NCBI RefSeq assembly: GCF_002201475.1
Contig: NZ_CP021422.1
Location: 1,860,001 to 1,924,000 of the forward strand
DNA: 64,000 nucleotides
From: Acutalibacter muris
Lineage (GTDB): Bacteria; Bacillota; Clostridia; Oscillospirales; Acutalibacteraceae
Direction: 5' to 3'
Shown: positions 24,334 through 33,387 of the stretch, piece after piece
How positions within the stretch are numbered: position 1 is the stretch's first letter
Layout: the number at the start of each line of letters is the position of its first letter
Made by a program: the position numbers and the translations under genes
Notes under the pieces: model-generated
What the model was told of the DNA's origin: nothing
The model's database searches: none
The model's input: only the letters and a program-made list of their open reading frames with translations

Positions 24334-25254
24334 TTAATAAAATTCTCTGATATAGTTTCTCAGCACTGTATAGGCGTGCCCGGTGTATTCGTTAAAAATG
24401 AAGTTCTCAAACGGGTTGGCCTCCCTGGCGCTTTCCTCTGAGACGCGCCAGGTTTTTGCATAGTCCGCGATAAACGCCTTGTACTCCGCCTCGCCGGAGT
24501 GGAAACTGTCCGTTTCGGCGTACCGGCGGCCCAGCAGATAGCGGCAGAGATTGTCCCAACCATCATATTGGAGCATGGCTACCAGCTCATGGTAGCTTTT
24601 CACTGGGATGCGGCCCTGGAACTGCTCCGGCGTCATTTCCTCCAGGACCATGCCCTCCTGGCGGCACAGCGTCCGGCAGCGGTCCAGCTCCCGGTTGATA
24701 GCTTCGGCCCAGTCCTCCCTGTATAGGATAAACTCCGAGCCGCTTATCACCTCCCGGGTGAGTTTCTTCAGCGCTTCAAAGGAGTCTTGTCCGAAGGCGG
24801 CCTCCCGCTGCTGCTCCAGCAGGTAGGCCCGGTATTCCGCCACAGTATGCACGCCGTCCAGCTCCAGCTTCTCCACCATCTCATCACTGGGTTCCGGGGC
24901 CACGCGGTTCATCACCCCCGCCAGCGTAAGGGACACCTTCCCCTCCGGCAGGCCGGCCTCCCGGGTCTCGCCCACCCTCATGCCGATGGAGAGATTTTCC
25001 AGCTCCCTTTGAAACATCCCGCTCCCTGCCACGAAGCGAACTTTCTCCTTATTGTACCGGGGGCAGTCCGAAAGCAACCGGCACACCACCTGGTCCCCGG
25101 CAGAAACCTCCTCGCCGGGTTCCCAGCGGATATATGGGTTAGTCAGCCGCCTCAGCTCCGCCTCCAGCGCTGTCTCATCCGGCACAAAGGGCCTGAGCAG
25201 AGGCTCCACGTCCACCTCCCGGTAGTCCTTTACCTTCAATATTCTTGATTTCAT
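24334..25254 (-). CDS. Trigger-factor-like peptidyl-prolyl isomerase/chaperone, shortened
   Basis: 306 residues, against about 430 for trigger factor. The N-terminal ribosome-binding domain is missing. Residues about 45-115 look like a degenerate FKBP-type isomerase domain (VSAGDQVVCRL; LSIGMRVGETREAGLPEGK), followed by a helical C-terminal chaperone-like part (VHTVAEYRAYLLEQQRE). The start overlaps the reductase stop by 4 bases. It probably folds or handles peptides processed by the neighbouring genes; its substrate is unknown. Confidence 0.7.
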   Translation of the reverse strand: MKSRILKVKDYREVDVEPLLRPFVPDETALEAELRRLTNPYIRWEPGEEVSAGDQVVCRLLSDCPRYNKEKVRFVAGSGMFQRELENLSIGMRVGETREAGLPEGKVSLTLAGVMNRVAPEPSDEMVEKLELDGVHTVAEYRAYLLEQQREAAFGQDSFEALKKLTREVISGSEFILYREDWAEAINRELDRCRTLCRQEGMVLEEMTPEQFQGRIPVKSYHELVAMLQYDGWDNLCRYLLGRRYAETDSFHSGEAEYKAFIADYAKTWRVSEESAREANPFENFIFNEYTGHAYTVLRNYIREFY

Positions 25255-26111
25255 TCACACGCCTCCATTTCTTTCAGGTATTCCACCACGCTGTGCAGGG
25301 CCACGTTGCCCTCGCCCACCGCTTTTGCGTACTGATAGGGCCGTCCCGTGCAGTCCCCGGCGGCAAAACAGCCCGGCAGGTTGGTCCGCTGTCCCCGGTC
25401 CACCTGGATGTGCCCGCACTCTGCCGCCAGTCCCGGCAGCAGCGCCGAGGGGGCCACGCAGGAACGCAGACAGAAGACTCCGTCCGCCGCTACTGTCTCT
25501 CCGCCGCAGATCAGGCCGGAGGCCCTGTCCTCACCCAAAATTTCCGCGGGATAGCCCACCGTATGCCGCACATTGTCCCGCTGGACACCGCAATCCTTAT
25601 AGCTGGTACACAGGAACACGTCCGAAGCCAGCCCGGCCAGAAACTCCACTTCTTCCTCCAAGGACGGGTCCGTGCAGACCACCGCTATACGTTTGCCCCG
25701 ATACAGCTCCCCGTCACAGGTGGCGCAATAGCTGACCCCCTTCCCCAGCAACCGGCTCTCGCCGGGTATCTCACGGCTGTTAGATACCCCCGGGGCCAGG
25801 ATGACAGTCCTGCCGTCATACATCTTGTCGTTGACCACGGCGGTATAATAGCCGCCCATGCCGTAGATGGAATTGACCCGTTCCTCTAAAACAGAAATGC
25901 CCAGGCTGTCTACTTGATGTAAAAAGGCTTCCCGCATCTCTGGCCCGGTGACCGCCGGAAGCCCCGGATAGTTCATAACGCGCTCAGCTTTCGCAATTTT
26001 AGGGCTCAACTGTCTGGAGCCGAACCACAGGAAATCCAAGCCCCGCGCCTTTGCGCTCAGCGCGGCGGAAACACCGGCGGGCCCGCTGCCGATAATAAGC
26101 AGGTCGTACAT
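25251..26111 (-). CDS. Thioredoxin-reductase-like flavoprotein without canonical NADPH motifs
   Basis: 286 residues. FAD-binding GSGPAGVSAA at the N-terminus, redox-active CATC (Cys129, Cys132) and the C-terminal FAD motif FAAGDCTGRPYQ. The second nucleotide domain lacks the usual GGGxSA (VVCTDPSLEEEVEFL stands there) and the HRRxxxRA segment. Such loss is known in ferredoxin-dependent flavin thioredoxin reductases of clostridia, so a non-NADPH electron donor is likely (inference). First gene of the leftward operon, with GGGAGGGG before the start. Confidence 0.85.
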   Translation of the reverse strand: MYDLLIIGSGPAGVSAALSAKARGLDFLWFGSRQLSPKIAKAERVMNYPGLPAVTGPEMREAFLHQVDSLGISVLEERVNSIYGMGGYYTAVVNDKMYDGRTVILAPGVSNSREIPGESRLLGKGVSYCATCDGELYRGKRIAVVCTDPSLEEEVEFLAGLASDVFLCTSYKDCGVQRDNVRHTVGYPAEILGEDRASGLICGGETVAADGVFCLRSCVAPSALLPGLAAECGHIQVDRGQRTNLPGCFAAGDCTGRPYQYAKAVGEGNVALHSVVEYLKEMEACE

Positions 26112-26145
26112 TTGACATACCCCTCCCAGATTTTTCTATGATGCA

Positions 26146-26173
26146 ACCATATCATTTTTTCCGAAAAAATCAA
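26146..26173 (-). promoter_or_regulatory. Possible promoter of the redox/exporter operon
   Basis: Minus-strand TTGATT, 16 bases, TATGGT, some 35 bases before the reductase start. Weak match. The rest of the 290-base divergent gap holds the promoter of the peptidase gene. Confidence 0.35.
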
Positions 26174-26320
26174 TACTACTTGCTCATTCCGCCCCGGAAA
26201 CGGTCTATTCTGTACAGATAGCGGACGCTCTGTCCCAGTCCAAAGCCGGTATGAAAAAGCAGGGAGTTTTGACGAAGGGGACAGAATGGTCGGGAAAATG
26301 AACAGAATAAGCATAGCACC

Positions 26321-26349
26321 TTGCGCCAGAGGGGAAAAGCTCCTATAAT
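26321..26349 (+). promoter_or_regulatory. Promoter of the M16C peptidase operon
   Basis: TTGCGC, exactly 17 bases, TATAAT; transcription would start near 26356, and AAGGAGG precedes the ATG at 26403. Confidence 0.75.
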
Positions 26350-26402
26350 ATTGGCACCTAAGCCGGATCGAACAAAAAGGAACTCACTACAAGGAGGCTA
26401 TC

Positions 26403-29294
26403 ATGGAAAAGAACAGTATCCTTTCAGGTTTTATTGTCCTAGATCAACAACGTGTTGACGAGCTGGAGGCGGACCTCTGGCAGATGGAGCACCAAAAGTC
26501 CGGCGCCCGACTGGTATGGCTGGAGCGGGCGGAGGAAAACAAGACCTTCGCCATCGCCTTCCAGACCCAGCCCTGGGACGACACAGGCGTGTTCCATATC
26601 CTGGAGCACTCCGTCCTGTGCGGCTCCAAACGCTACCCGGTGAAGGAGCCCTTTGTGGAGCTGATGAAAAGCTCCATGAACACCTTCCTCAACGCCATGA
26701 CCTTCCCTGACAGAACTGTCTACCCTGTATCCAGCCGGAACGGCCAGGATTTTATCAATCTCCTGCGGGTCTACATGGACGCGGTACTGCACCCGCTGCT
26801 ACACTCCAAGCCGGAGATTTTCGGCCAGGAGGGCTGGCACTACGAGCTGGGCGAAGACGGCGCGCTCTCCGTCAAGGGCGTGGTGTATAACGAGATGAAG
26901 GGGGCCTTCTCCTCGCCGGACGCCCTTCTGGAGCGGGAAGCGGCCCGCCGCCTGTTCCCGGATACCTGCTACCGCTATGTTTTTGGGGGTGACCCGGCGC
27001 ATATCCCGGAGCTGACCTACGAAGCCTTCGCTGCCGCCCACAGCCGTCTCTACCACCCATCAAATTCCTATATATTCCTGGACGGCAGCGTAGATATCGC
27101 GCAGGTTCTTGAGATTTTGGACAGTGAATACCTTTGTGCATACGAGCGCTGTCCCACGCCGGAAGGGATACCTCTGCAAAAGCCTGTTGAGGCGGGCCTG
27201 TCCGCTATACGCTATGAGCTGTCCGCACAGGAATCCTTGGAGGGACGCGCCCGGCTGGCAGATGGGTACGCTGTCTGCACCTTCCGGGACAGGGAGACGT
27301 TAATGGCGCTGCAAGCCTTATCGGATGTACTATGTGGGGACAACCAGGCCCCCCTGAAGCGGCGTCTTCTGGAAAGCGGCCTGGCTCAGGACGTCCGCTT
27401 AGAGCTTCACGACGGCGTACAGCAGCCCTGGCTCCTGCTGGAGGCCAGGGACATTGCCGAGGACAAGTCCGAGGAGGTGTCCTCCGCCCTCCGGGATGAG
27501 CTGGAGCGGCTGTCCCGGGAGGGGCTGGATCACCGGCGGATCCTGGCGGCGCTGGACAATCTGGAGTTTGAGGCCCGGCAGCGGGACTATGGGCAGATGC
27601 CCCAGGGGCTTATGCTCTGCTTCCAGGTGATGGAGAGCTGGCTCTACGGCGGCGACCCTGCGGCAAATCTCAGCGTCGGTACGCTCTTTGACGGCTTGCG
27701 GGACAAGTGCGGGACAGGCTATTTTGAGGAGCTTCTAAAGCAGCTCATTTTAGAGAACCCCCATCACTGCCGGATCCTTGCACTGCCCTCCCACACCATA
27801 GGCCAGGAGCGCCGGGCCCAGGAGACAGCTCGGCTCAGTGCCATCCGATCCAGCTGGGGAACCGAGGAAGCCGCCGGCGTCCATCGCTTCCAGGAAGCTA
27901 TCGCCGCCTGGCAGAACATGCCGGACACGCCGGAGCAGCTGGCGTCCATCCCCAGGCTTCGCCTTGACCAGATTCCGGCGGAGCCGGAAAAGCTGCCCAT
28001 AGAGGAAGAATCCACCGGTTGCGTGACGCTCCTCCGCCATCGGCTGCCCACCAACGGTATCACCTATTGCAATCTCTATTTCGCGCTGGATGACTTGTCC
28101 CCAGAGGAACTGGCTAAGGCATCCTTTATGGCCCAGTTGTTCGGCTGTCTGGATACGGCTAAATACAGTCTGGCAGACCTGAGCCGGGAGATGCGCTCCC
28201 TGTTCGGGAATATCTGGTTCACGGTAGAAGCGTATGGGCGGCAAAACGCCCCGGACCGCTGCCGGACATTCCTGTGCGTTTCCTGCAGTATTCTGGACGC
28301 GAAACTGGAAAAAGCCCTGTCCCTCCTGACAGAGCTTTTAGTTGGACAGCAGTGGGAGAACTCCCAGCAGGCGCTCACCTTCCTGCGCCAGCGGCGGGCG
28401 GCGATGGCGGAGCAGATGGTCACGGCAGGACACAGCGCCGCCATGTCCAGGGTCCTGGCCTGCTCCACCGCCGAGGGTGCCGTCCAGGAGCAGGCGTCGG
28501 GCATCACCTTCCTGCGGTGGCTGACGGAACTGGAGCAGAACTTCCCCGCCCGCTTTCCTGCTTTGGCGCAGGATCTTATATCTCTGGCCCAGCGCATTTT
28601 CTGCCGCGCACGCATGACGGTCAGCGTCACTGCCGGGAATGAAGCTTCTGCCAAAACTGTCACCCGACTGCTTTCGTCCAGCCTGCCGCAGGGCAGCTTT
28701 GCCCTGCCCTGCACGGGGGCCGTTCTGCCCTGGGAACCCCGTCGGGAGGGGTTTGTGATCCCCTCCGGCGTATCATACGCGGCTCTGGGCGGCGTTTTCC
28801 AGGGAGCCGGAAGCGGCTCGGCGAAGGTCATGGGACGTACCGTCTCCCTTGCCCACCTTTGGAACACGGTACGGGTCCAAGGCGGGGCCTACGGCACGGG
28901 AATGGTTTTGCGTGACACAGGCTTTGCTGGATTCTACTCCTTCCGCGACCCCAGCGCCGCTCGGACGCTGGACTGCTACCGCACCTCCTCGGACTTTCTG
29001 AGAGGCATTGACATAGACCTGACCGGCATGATCACCGGCGCGGCGGCGGAGTCTGACCCGCTTCTGACAGCCCGCATGAAGGGCCGGATGGCAGACGCTC
29101 TCTACTGGCGGCAGATTAGCCACGAGGACCGGTGCCGCGTCCGCCGGGAGATGCTCGCCGCCGTGCCGGAAGATCTGAAAGCTCTGGCCGGCCCCGTGGA
29201 GGACCTGACAGCGCGGGGCAGCATCTGCGTCCTCGGCTCCCGACAGCAGGTGGACGCCTGTGCCGGTTGGCTGGACAATATAGTGGTACTCTGA
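26403..29294 (+). CDS. M16C (PreP-like) zinc metallopeptidase
   Basis: 963 residues, the normal length for the presequence-protease group. Zinc site HILEH (His65, Glu68, His69) with the third ligand Glu164 in NEMKGAF. Two homologous halves form a closed chamber that degrades unfolded peptides of up to about 65 residues; no signal peptide, so cytoplasmic. First gene of a rightward operon with the YitT and cysteine desulfidase genes, and divergent from the redox operon. Peptide degradation would feed cysteine to the desulfidase (inference). Confidence 0.95.
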   Translation: MEKNSILSGFIVLDQQRVDELEADLWQMEHQKSGARLVWLERAEENKTFAIAFQTQPWDDTGVFHILEHSVLCGSKRYPVKEPFVELMKSSMNTFLNAMTFPDRTVYPVSSRNGQDFINLLRVYMDAVLHPLLHSKPEIFGQEGWHYELGEDGALSVKGVVYNEMKGAFSSPDALLEREAARRLFPDTCYRYVFGGDPAHIPELTYEAFAAAHSRLYHPSNSYIFLDGSVDIAQVLEILDSEYLCAYERCPTPEGIPLQKPVEAGLSAIRYELSAQESLEGRARLADGYAVCTFRDRETLMALQALSDVLCGDNQAPLKRRLLESGLAQDVRLELHDGVQQPWLLLEARDIAEDKSEEVSSALRDELERLSREGLDHRRILAALDNLEFEARQRDYGQMPQGLMLCFQVMESWLYGGDPAANLSVGTLFDGLRDKCGTGYFEELLKQLILENPHHCRILALPSHTIGQERRAQETARLSAIRSSWGTEEAAGVHRFQEAIAAWQNMPDTPEQLASIPRLRLDQIPAEPEKLPIEEESTGCVTLLRHRLPTNGITYCNLYFALDDLSPEELAKASFMAQLFGCLDTAKYSLADLSREMRSLFGNIWFTVEAYGRQNAPDRCRTFLCVSCSILDAKLEKALSLLTELLVGQQWENSQQALTFLRQRRAAMAEQMVTAGHSAAMSRVLACSTAEGAVQEQASGITFLRWLTELEQNFPARFPALAQDLISLAQRIFCRARMTVSVTAGNEASAKTVTRLLSSSLPQGSFALPCTGAVLPWEPRREGFVIPSGVSYAALGGVFQGAGSGSAKVMGRTVSLAHLWNTVRVQGGAYGTGMVLRDTGFAGFYSFRDPSAARTLDCYRTSSDFLRGIDIDLTGMITGAAAESDPLLTARMKGRMADALYWRQISHEDRCRVRREMLAAVPEDLKALAGPVEDLTARGSICVLGSRQQVDACAGWLDNIVVL

Positions 29295-29295
29295 T

Positions 29296-30195
29296 ATGAG
29301 AAGGCTTGATTGGAAGCGCTTGAAAAAAGCGTCGGAGGTTGGCTTTGCGATCATAGCCGGGAATATGCTGCTGGGGTTCGCCGTGGCAGCATTCATCCTG
29401 CCCAGCGGCGTCATCATGGGCGGGGCCACGGGCGTTGGGGTGGTTCTGGCAAGGTTCATCCCGCTGGACACCGCCCTGATTGTTTTATGCGTGAACCTGC
29501 TGGCCCTGGCGCTGGGCTGGGCGGTGTTGGGATGGAGGTTCGTTTTGGCTACGGTGGCCAGCTCCTTGCTCTACCCCATCTTCCTGGGCGCGGCCCAGAG
29601 GGTGCCGGGTATCGAAGGACTGACTGCCGACCCGTTGCTGTCGGCCCTGCTGGGCGGCGGGCTGGTGGGAATAGCCGTGGGGCTGGTGATGCGGGTGGGC
29701 TCCTCCACCGGCGGCACGGATGTGGTCAATCTGGTACTGCATAAGTGTACACATATCCCGGTCTCCGTGGCGGTCTACCTGACGGATATTGTCATCATGG
29801 GCGCGCAGGCTGTGTTCTCTGACCCGGAGCAAATCCTGTACGGCGTTGTGCTGCTGGTGGTAGAGACGATTGTGCTGGACAAGGTGATGCTTTTAGGGCA
29901 GTCACAGATACAGCTCTTTGTGATTTCCAGCCGGTACGAGGAGATACGGCAGAAATGCCTGACAAAGCTGCAGGCCGGTATCACTATGGTTCAAATCGAA
30001 ACCGGCAGGACAAGGTCACCTCAGCGCGGTGTGCTGTGCGTGATCCCGCCCAGGAAGCTCTATGCCGCACAGTCGCTGATACAATCCGTTGACCCTAACG
30101 CGTTCCTGACCATCACACAGATCAAGGAGGTTCGGGGGCAGGGCTTTTCCAGCGAACGGGTCTATGTGGAGCCGCCCGAAATCCCTGCCCGATAA
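29296..30195 (+). CDS. YitT-family membrane protein with DUF2179 domain
   Basis: 299 residues. Five or so membrane segments (AIIAGNMLLGFAVAAFILPS; LIVLCVNLLALALGWAVLG; further ones to about residue 200), with the typical GGATGVGV and GSSTGGTD loops, followed by a cytoplasmic DUF2179 domain (residues about 215-290). Function of the family is not settled; some members are linked to amino-acid or peptide export. It starts one base after the peptidase stop. Confidence 0.85.
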   Translation: MRRLDWKRLKKASEVGFAIIAGNMLLGFAVAAFILPSGVIMGGATGVGVVLARFIPLDTALIVLCVNLLALALGWAVLGWRFVLATVASSLLYPIFLGAAQRVPGIEGLTADPLLSALLGGGLVGIAVGLVMRVGSSTGGTDVVNLVLHKCTHIPVSVAVYLTDIVIMGAQAVFSDPEQILYGVVLLVVETIVLDKVMLLGQSQIQLFVISSRYEEIRQKCLTKLQAGITMVQIETGRTRSPQRGVLCVIPPRKLYAAQSLIQSVDPNAFLTITQIKEVRGQGFSSERVYVEPPEIPAR

Positions 30196-30210
30196 AAGGA
30201 GGTAAAATTT

Positions 30211-31491
30211 ATGTTGACTACCGAAACCACAAAGGCGTATCTGTCCATTTTAAGGGAAGAACTGGTCCCCGCCACAGGCTGTACGGAGCCCATCGCCCTA
30301 GCCTATGCCGCTGCCCGGCTCCGAGATATCCTGGGAGTCTGGCCGGAAAGGATACGGGCAGAGGTCTCCGGCAATATCATCAAAAATGTGAAAAGCGTGG
30401 TCGTCCCCAACACCGGAGGGCTAAAGGGCATCTCCGCGGCTATTGCGGCGGGAATAGCCGCGGGGGACGCTGAGAAAATCCTGCAGGTCATCTCCACCGT
30501 TCCGTCGGACCGGCATGGGGCAATCGCGGCCTATTGTCAGGATACCCCCATTGAGATAGTCTGTGCCGACACCCCCCGGATGCTGGACATCCGGCTCACC
30601 GGCTGGGCTGGGGAGCATTCCGCCTGTGTACATATCGCCAACAGCCACAGCAATATCGTCAGAGAAGAAAAGAACGGCGAAGTCCTGTTGGAAAAGCCGG
30701 TGACAGATTCCGCCGAGGACAGCCTGACGGACAAGAGCGTGCTGAATGTGGCGGATATTCTGGAGTTTGCGAACACGGCGGAGCTTGGGGATATCGCACC
30801 GCTACTACAGCGGCAGATCGACTGCAACACGGCTATCGCGGCGGAAGGGCTGAAAAATAACTGGGGCGCCAATATTGGCTCCGTTCTGCTGGTGGAGTAC
30901 CCCGGGGACATCAAGACCGAGGCGAAAGCCTGGGCCGCCGCAGGGAGCGACGCCCGGATGAGCGGGTGCGAGCTGCCGGTGGTGATACTCTCCGGCTCCG
31001 GCAACCAGGGGATAACCGCCTCCGTGCCGGTGGTCCGGTACGCAAGGTTCCTGGGGGCAAACCAGGAAAAGCTGTACCGGGCGCTGCTGGTCAGCGACCT
31101 GGTGACCATCCACCAGAAAAGCGGCATAGGCCGTCTTTCGGCCTACTGTGGCGCGGTCAGCGCAGGGGTCGGGGCAGGAGCCGGGATCGCCTATCTGCTG
31201 GACGGCGGCTACGAGGCCATAGCGCACACCATCGTCAACGCAGTGGCTATCATCAGCGGAACCATCTGCGATGGGGCAAAGCCCTCCTGCGCCGCCAAGA
31301 TTGCCGCCAGTGTAGACGCGGGGATATTGGGCTACTCTATGTATAAAAACCACCAGGAATTCAAAAGCGGCGACGGCATCGTGACCAAAGGCGTGGATGA
31401 TACGATCGCGAATGTGGGCCTTTTAGCTCAGCAGGGAATGCGGCAGACGGACCAGACGATATTGTCTATTATGACTGAGCGGTGCAAATGA
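30211..31491 (+). CDS. L-cysteine desulfidase (CyuA/UPF0597 family)
   Basis: 426 residues. Starts after AAAGGAGG. The TGCTEPIALAYA motif (Cys24) and later cysteines (GTICDGAKPSCAAKIA near 355) are the expected [4Fe-4S] ligands. The enzyme splits L-cysteine into pyruvate, ammonia and hydrogen sulfide; the related serine dehydratase reaction is an alternative. Last gene of the peptidase operon. With thioredoxin and its reductase next door the island seems built around thiol chemistry. Confidence 0.9.
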   Translation: MLTTETTKAYLSILREELVPATGCTEPIALAYAAARLRDILGVWPERIRAEVSGNIIKNVKSVVVPNTGGLKGISAAIAAGIAAGDAEKILQVISTVPSDRHGAIAAYCQDTPIEIVCADTPRMLDIRLTGWAGEHSACVHIANSHSNIVREEKNGEVLLEKPVTDSAEDSLTDKSVLNVADILEFANTAELGDIAPLLQRQIDCNTAIAAEGLKNNWGANIGSVLLVEYPGDIKTEAKAWAAAGSDARMSGCELPVVILSGSGNQGITASVPVVRYARFLGANQEKLYRALLVSDLVTIHQKSGIGRLSAYCGAVSAGVGAGAGIAYLLDGGYEAIAHTIVNAVAIISGTICDGAKPSCAAKIAASVDAGILGYSMYKNHQEFKSGDGIVTKGVDDTIANVGLLAQQGMRQTDQTILSIMTERCK

Positions 31492-31502
31492 CAGGAGGCA
31501 TA

Positions 31503-31610
31503 TTTTGGAAAATTGGAGCAGGACGAGGTCTGCCTGGAAGTGATCTGAAAACTCAATGAGCAGGCTACCGTAATCGAATCTCAGGACCGGATGGAGCTTT
31601 TCTTTGTTTA
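31503..31610 (+). pseudogene. Remnant of a coding sequence ending at module repeat copy 6
   Basis: Read in one frame it gives KLEQDEVCLEVI, a stop, then KLNEQATVIESQDRMELFFV and the TAG inside the module repeat. The same frame at 61870-61944 in element C gives EVIRKSNKITTAIQPQTHIE then LFFV and TAG. About half of the 23 aligned codons agree, so both cargo ends keep the 3' part of one lost gene, a possible coiled-coil protein. It ends within the first half of the repeat. Confidence 0.55.
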
Positions 31611-31625
31611 GCGGCGCAAATTTTG
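31600..31625 (+). repeat. Module-boundary repeat copy 6 (cargo | tail, element A)
   Basis: Consensus copy: TTCTTTGTTTAGCGGC then GCAAATTTTG. Only 165 bases separate it from the tRNA 3' end, so element A has no tail genes. Confidence 0.85.
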
Positions 31626-31665
31626 ATGTAGTCTCCCCCACTCCTACCCCTCCACACGCTGTGTT

Positions 31666-31684
31666 TGACCCATTTTCTGACCCA
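31666..31684 (+). other. Integrase arm-type repeats, right end of element A
   Basis: TGACCCA twice, 12 bases apart, followed by GAACCGAAAAAACTCAGTGG, nearly the same as after the pair at 13120. Confidence 0.55.
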
Positions 31685-31789
31685 GAACCGAAAAAACTCA
31701 GTGGAACGGATAGGGGCAGACCTTCGGGTTTTTGCGGGAAAATGGAGTAAAAATGCCTGAAAACTGCTGGAAAAACTGGCTCACCACAG

Positions 31790-31834
<45 letters not shown>

Positions 31835-31838
31835 CATC

Positions 31839-31872
31839 AAATCCCTAGAAACTGTAAGGTTTCTAGGGATTT
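31839..31872 (+). terminator. Terminator of the tRNA copy (element A / B junction)
   Basis: Perfect 14-bp stem AAATCCCTAGAAAC / GTTTCTAGGGATTT followed by TTGC; the sequence differs from the other two terminators but its place is the same. Confidence 0.75.
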
Positions 31873-31918
31873 TTGCTATTCGTTCGCAACATTTTTAAGG
31901 GCCTCTCCAGGCCCCAAA

Positions 31919-31975
31919 ATTCAACTATAATTCAACTCGGTCTTTTTTATCCTCAAATTCAACTCTGAGTTCAAC
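31919..31975. other. Arm-type repeats of element B, left end
   Basis: ATTCAACT at 31919, 31930 and 31957, plus TTCAAC at 31970. The right end has the same units at 43106 and 43116. Probably arm sites of the element B integrase. Confidence 0.5.
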
Positions 31976-31993
31976 AGGCGGCACTCCAACTGT

Positions 31994-33387
31994 CTACGCT
32001 TTTTTCAGGAACACATCGGCTAGAATGTCGGCGTTCCGCTCGTCTGCCTCCTCCATCACATGGGCGTAGATGTTAGCCGTGGTGCTTACCTGGGCATGGC
32101 CCAGCCGCTTGCTGATGCTCACGCTGTCCACTCCGTTGAAGTACAGTATAGAGGCCATTGTATGACGGAAGGCGTGGAGATTGATGTGCGGCAGGCCGTG
32201 GCGCTTGCTGAACTTAGCCAGCCAGTCGGTCACACTGTCCGGGTGCATTGGCCCGCCGTTATCTTGAGCGAACACGAAATCCTTGTTCTCGTAGTATGCT
32301 CTCAGCCGCAGGCGTTCCCGGTTCTGCCACAGGCGGTACTCCCTCAGCAGCTCCATCGTTTCCCGGGGCAGGCTCACATAACGGTTAGAGGTCGCTGTCT
32401 TTGGTGTACTCTCATAGATACCGATGTCGGCAGAGTACAACACGGAATTGCAGATATGTAAACGCCCTGCCTCGAAGTCCACCTTATCCCACTTTAGGCC
32501 TAGAATCTCGCCTCTTCTGGCCCCAGTTATCAGCAGCAGATGGGTGATGGTTCTCCACTTGATTGACTCCGTTTCCAGAGCCTCCCGAATAGCCGCCACT
32601 TGTTCCGGCTGGAAGTAGTTGACCTCTTTTCTTTCCACCTTTGGCAACGTGGCCTTGCTTGCCACATTGAACGGCACCAGCCCCTCCTTCTCGGCTTGGT
32701 CAAGCACCGTGGAGATAAGCCGGTGGTGCTCCACCACGGTCTTAGGCGACAACCTGCGGGTGTTCTCTTGAATCCTGAACGCCTTATCCAGCTTGACCCC
32801 CAGCGCGTCAGCTACGGCCTGCGCGGCCATTACGCTGACAGGCTGGCCCTTTAAGGCGGCGTACACGCTGCCGAGAGGTATCCCCCCTCCTGGGCTATCT
32901 TGGCCCTTGTAAGGCCCTTCTCCTTGACGAGAGCGGCCAAATCCAGCTTGGCAACCGCCTTTGACGTCCCTTTCCCCGCGCCCTCTTTTCCTAAAGCGGT
33001 GTAAAGGCTGTTTAAGTGGTCGGCACGCAGGTCTTTCAGCTTGATATGCCCGATGGCCGGGTATATTCTCTCTGCCAGCTGCCTATAGCGCACTACGGTG
33101 CTATGCTTTGTCCTTCTGGCCTCCTTCAGTTCCAGCACGTACTCGCAATAGGTCTGGAAGGTCTGGCGGCTGTCGCTGGCCACCCCCTCCCGGCACTCCT
33201 TCTCAAAGGTCGCGGCGAAAGCCTCGGCCTTTTTTCGCGCACTCTTTTCCGTCCAGGTGGGCTTAACCTCGAATGTAGCCGTGTAGGGCTTTAGCTGCTT
33301 GCCGTCTGCCCCACGGCCCCGGTGGACACGGATCGAGTAGCTTATCAGCCTGCCGGACTTGTCCCGGCGCTCTTGGATGTTAGCCAT
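31994..33387 (-). pseudogene. Tyrosine integrase of element B, frameshifted in a G run
   Basis: The N-terminal frame runs from 33387 (MANIQERRDKSGRLISYSIR) to about 32885, and the catalytic part continues in another frame to 31994. The break is at a run of six G (minus strand, 32882-32887); one more G would restore KIAQEGGIPLGSVYAALKG. The whole would be about 464 residues. Catalytic residues are present: Arg in TGARRGEILG, HAFRH, LGH, Tyr in ANIYAHV. An unusual XRE-like helix-turn-helix lies within the core-binding region. Either inactive, or variable through slippage, or a sequencing error. Confidence 0.85.
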
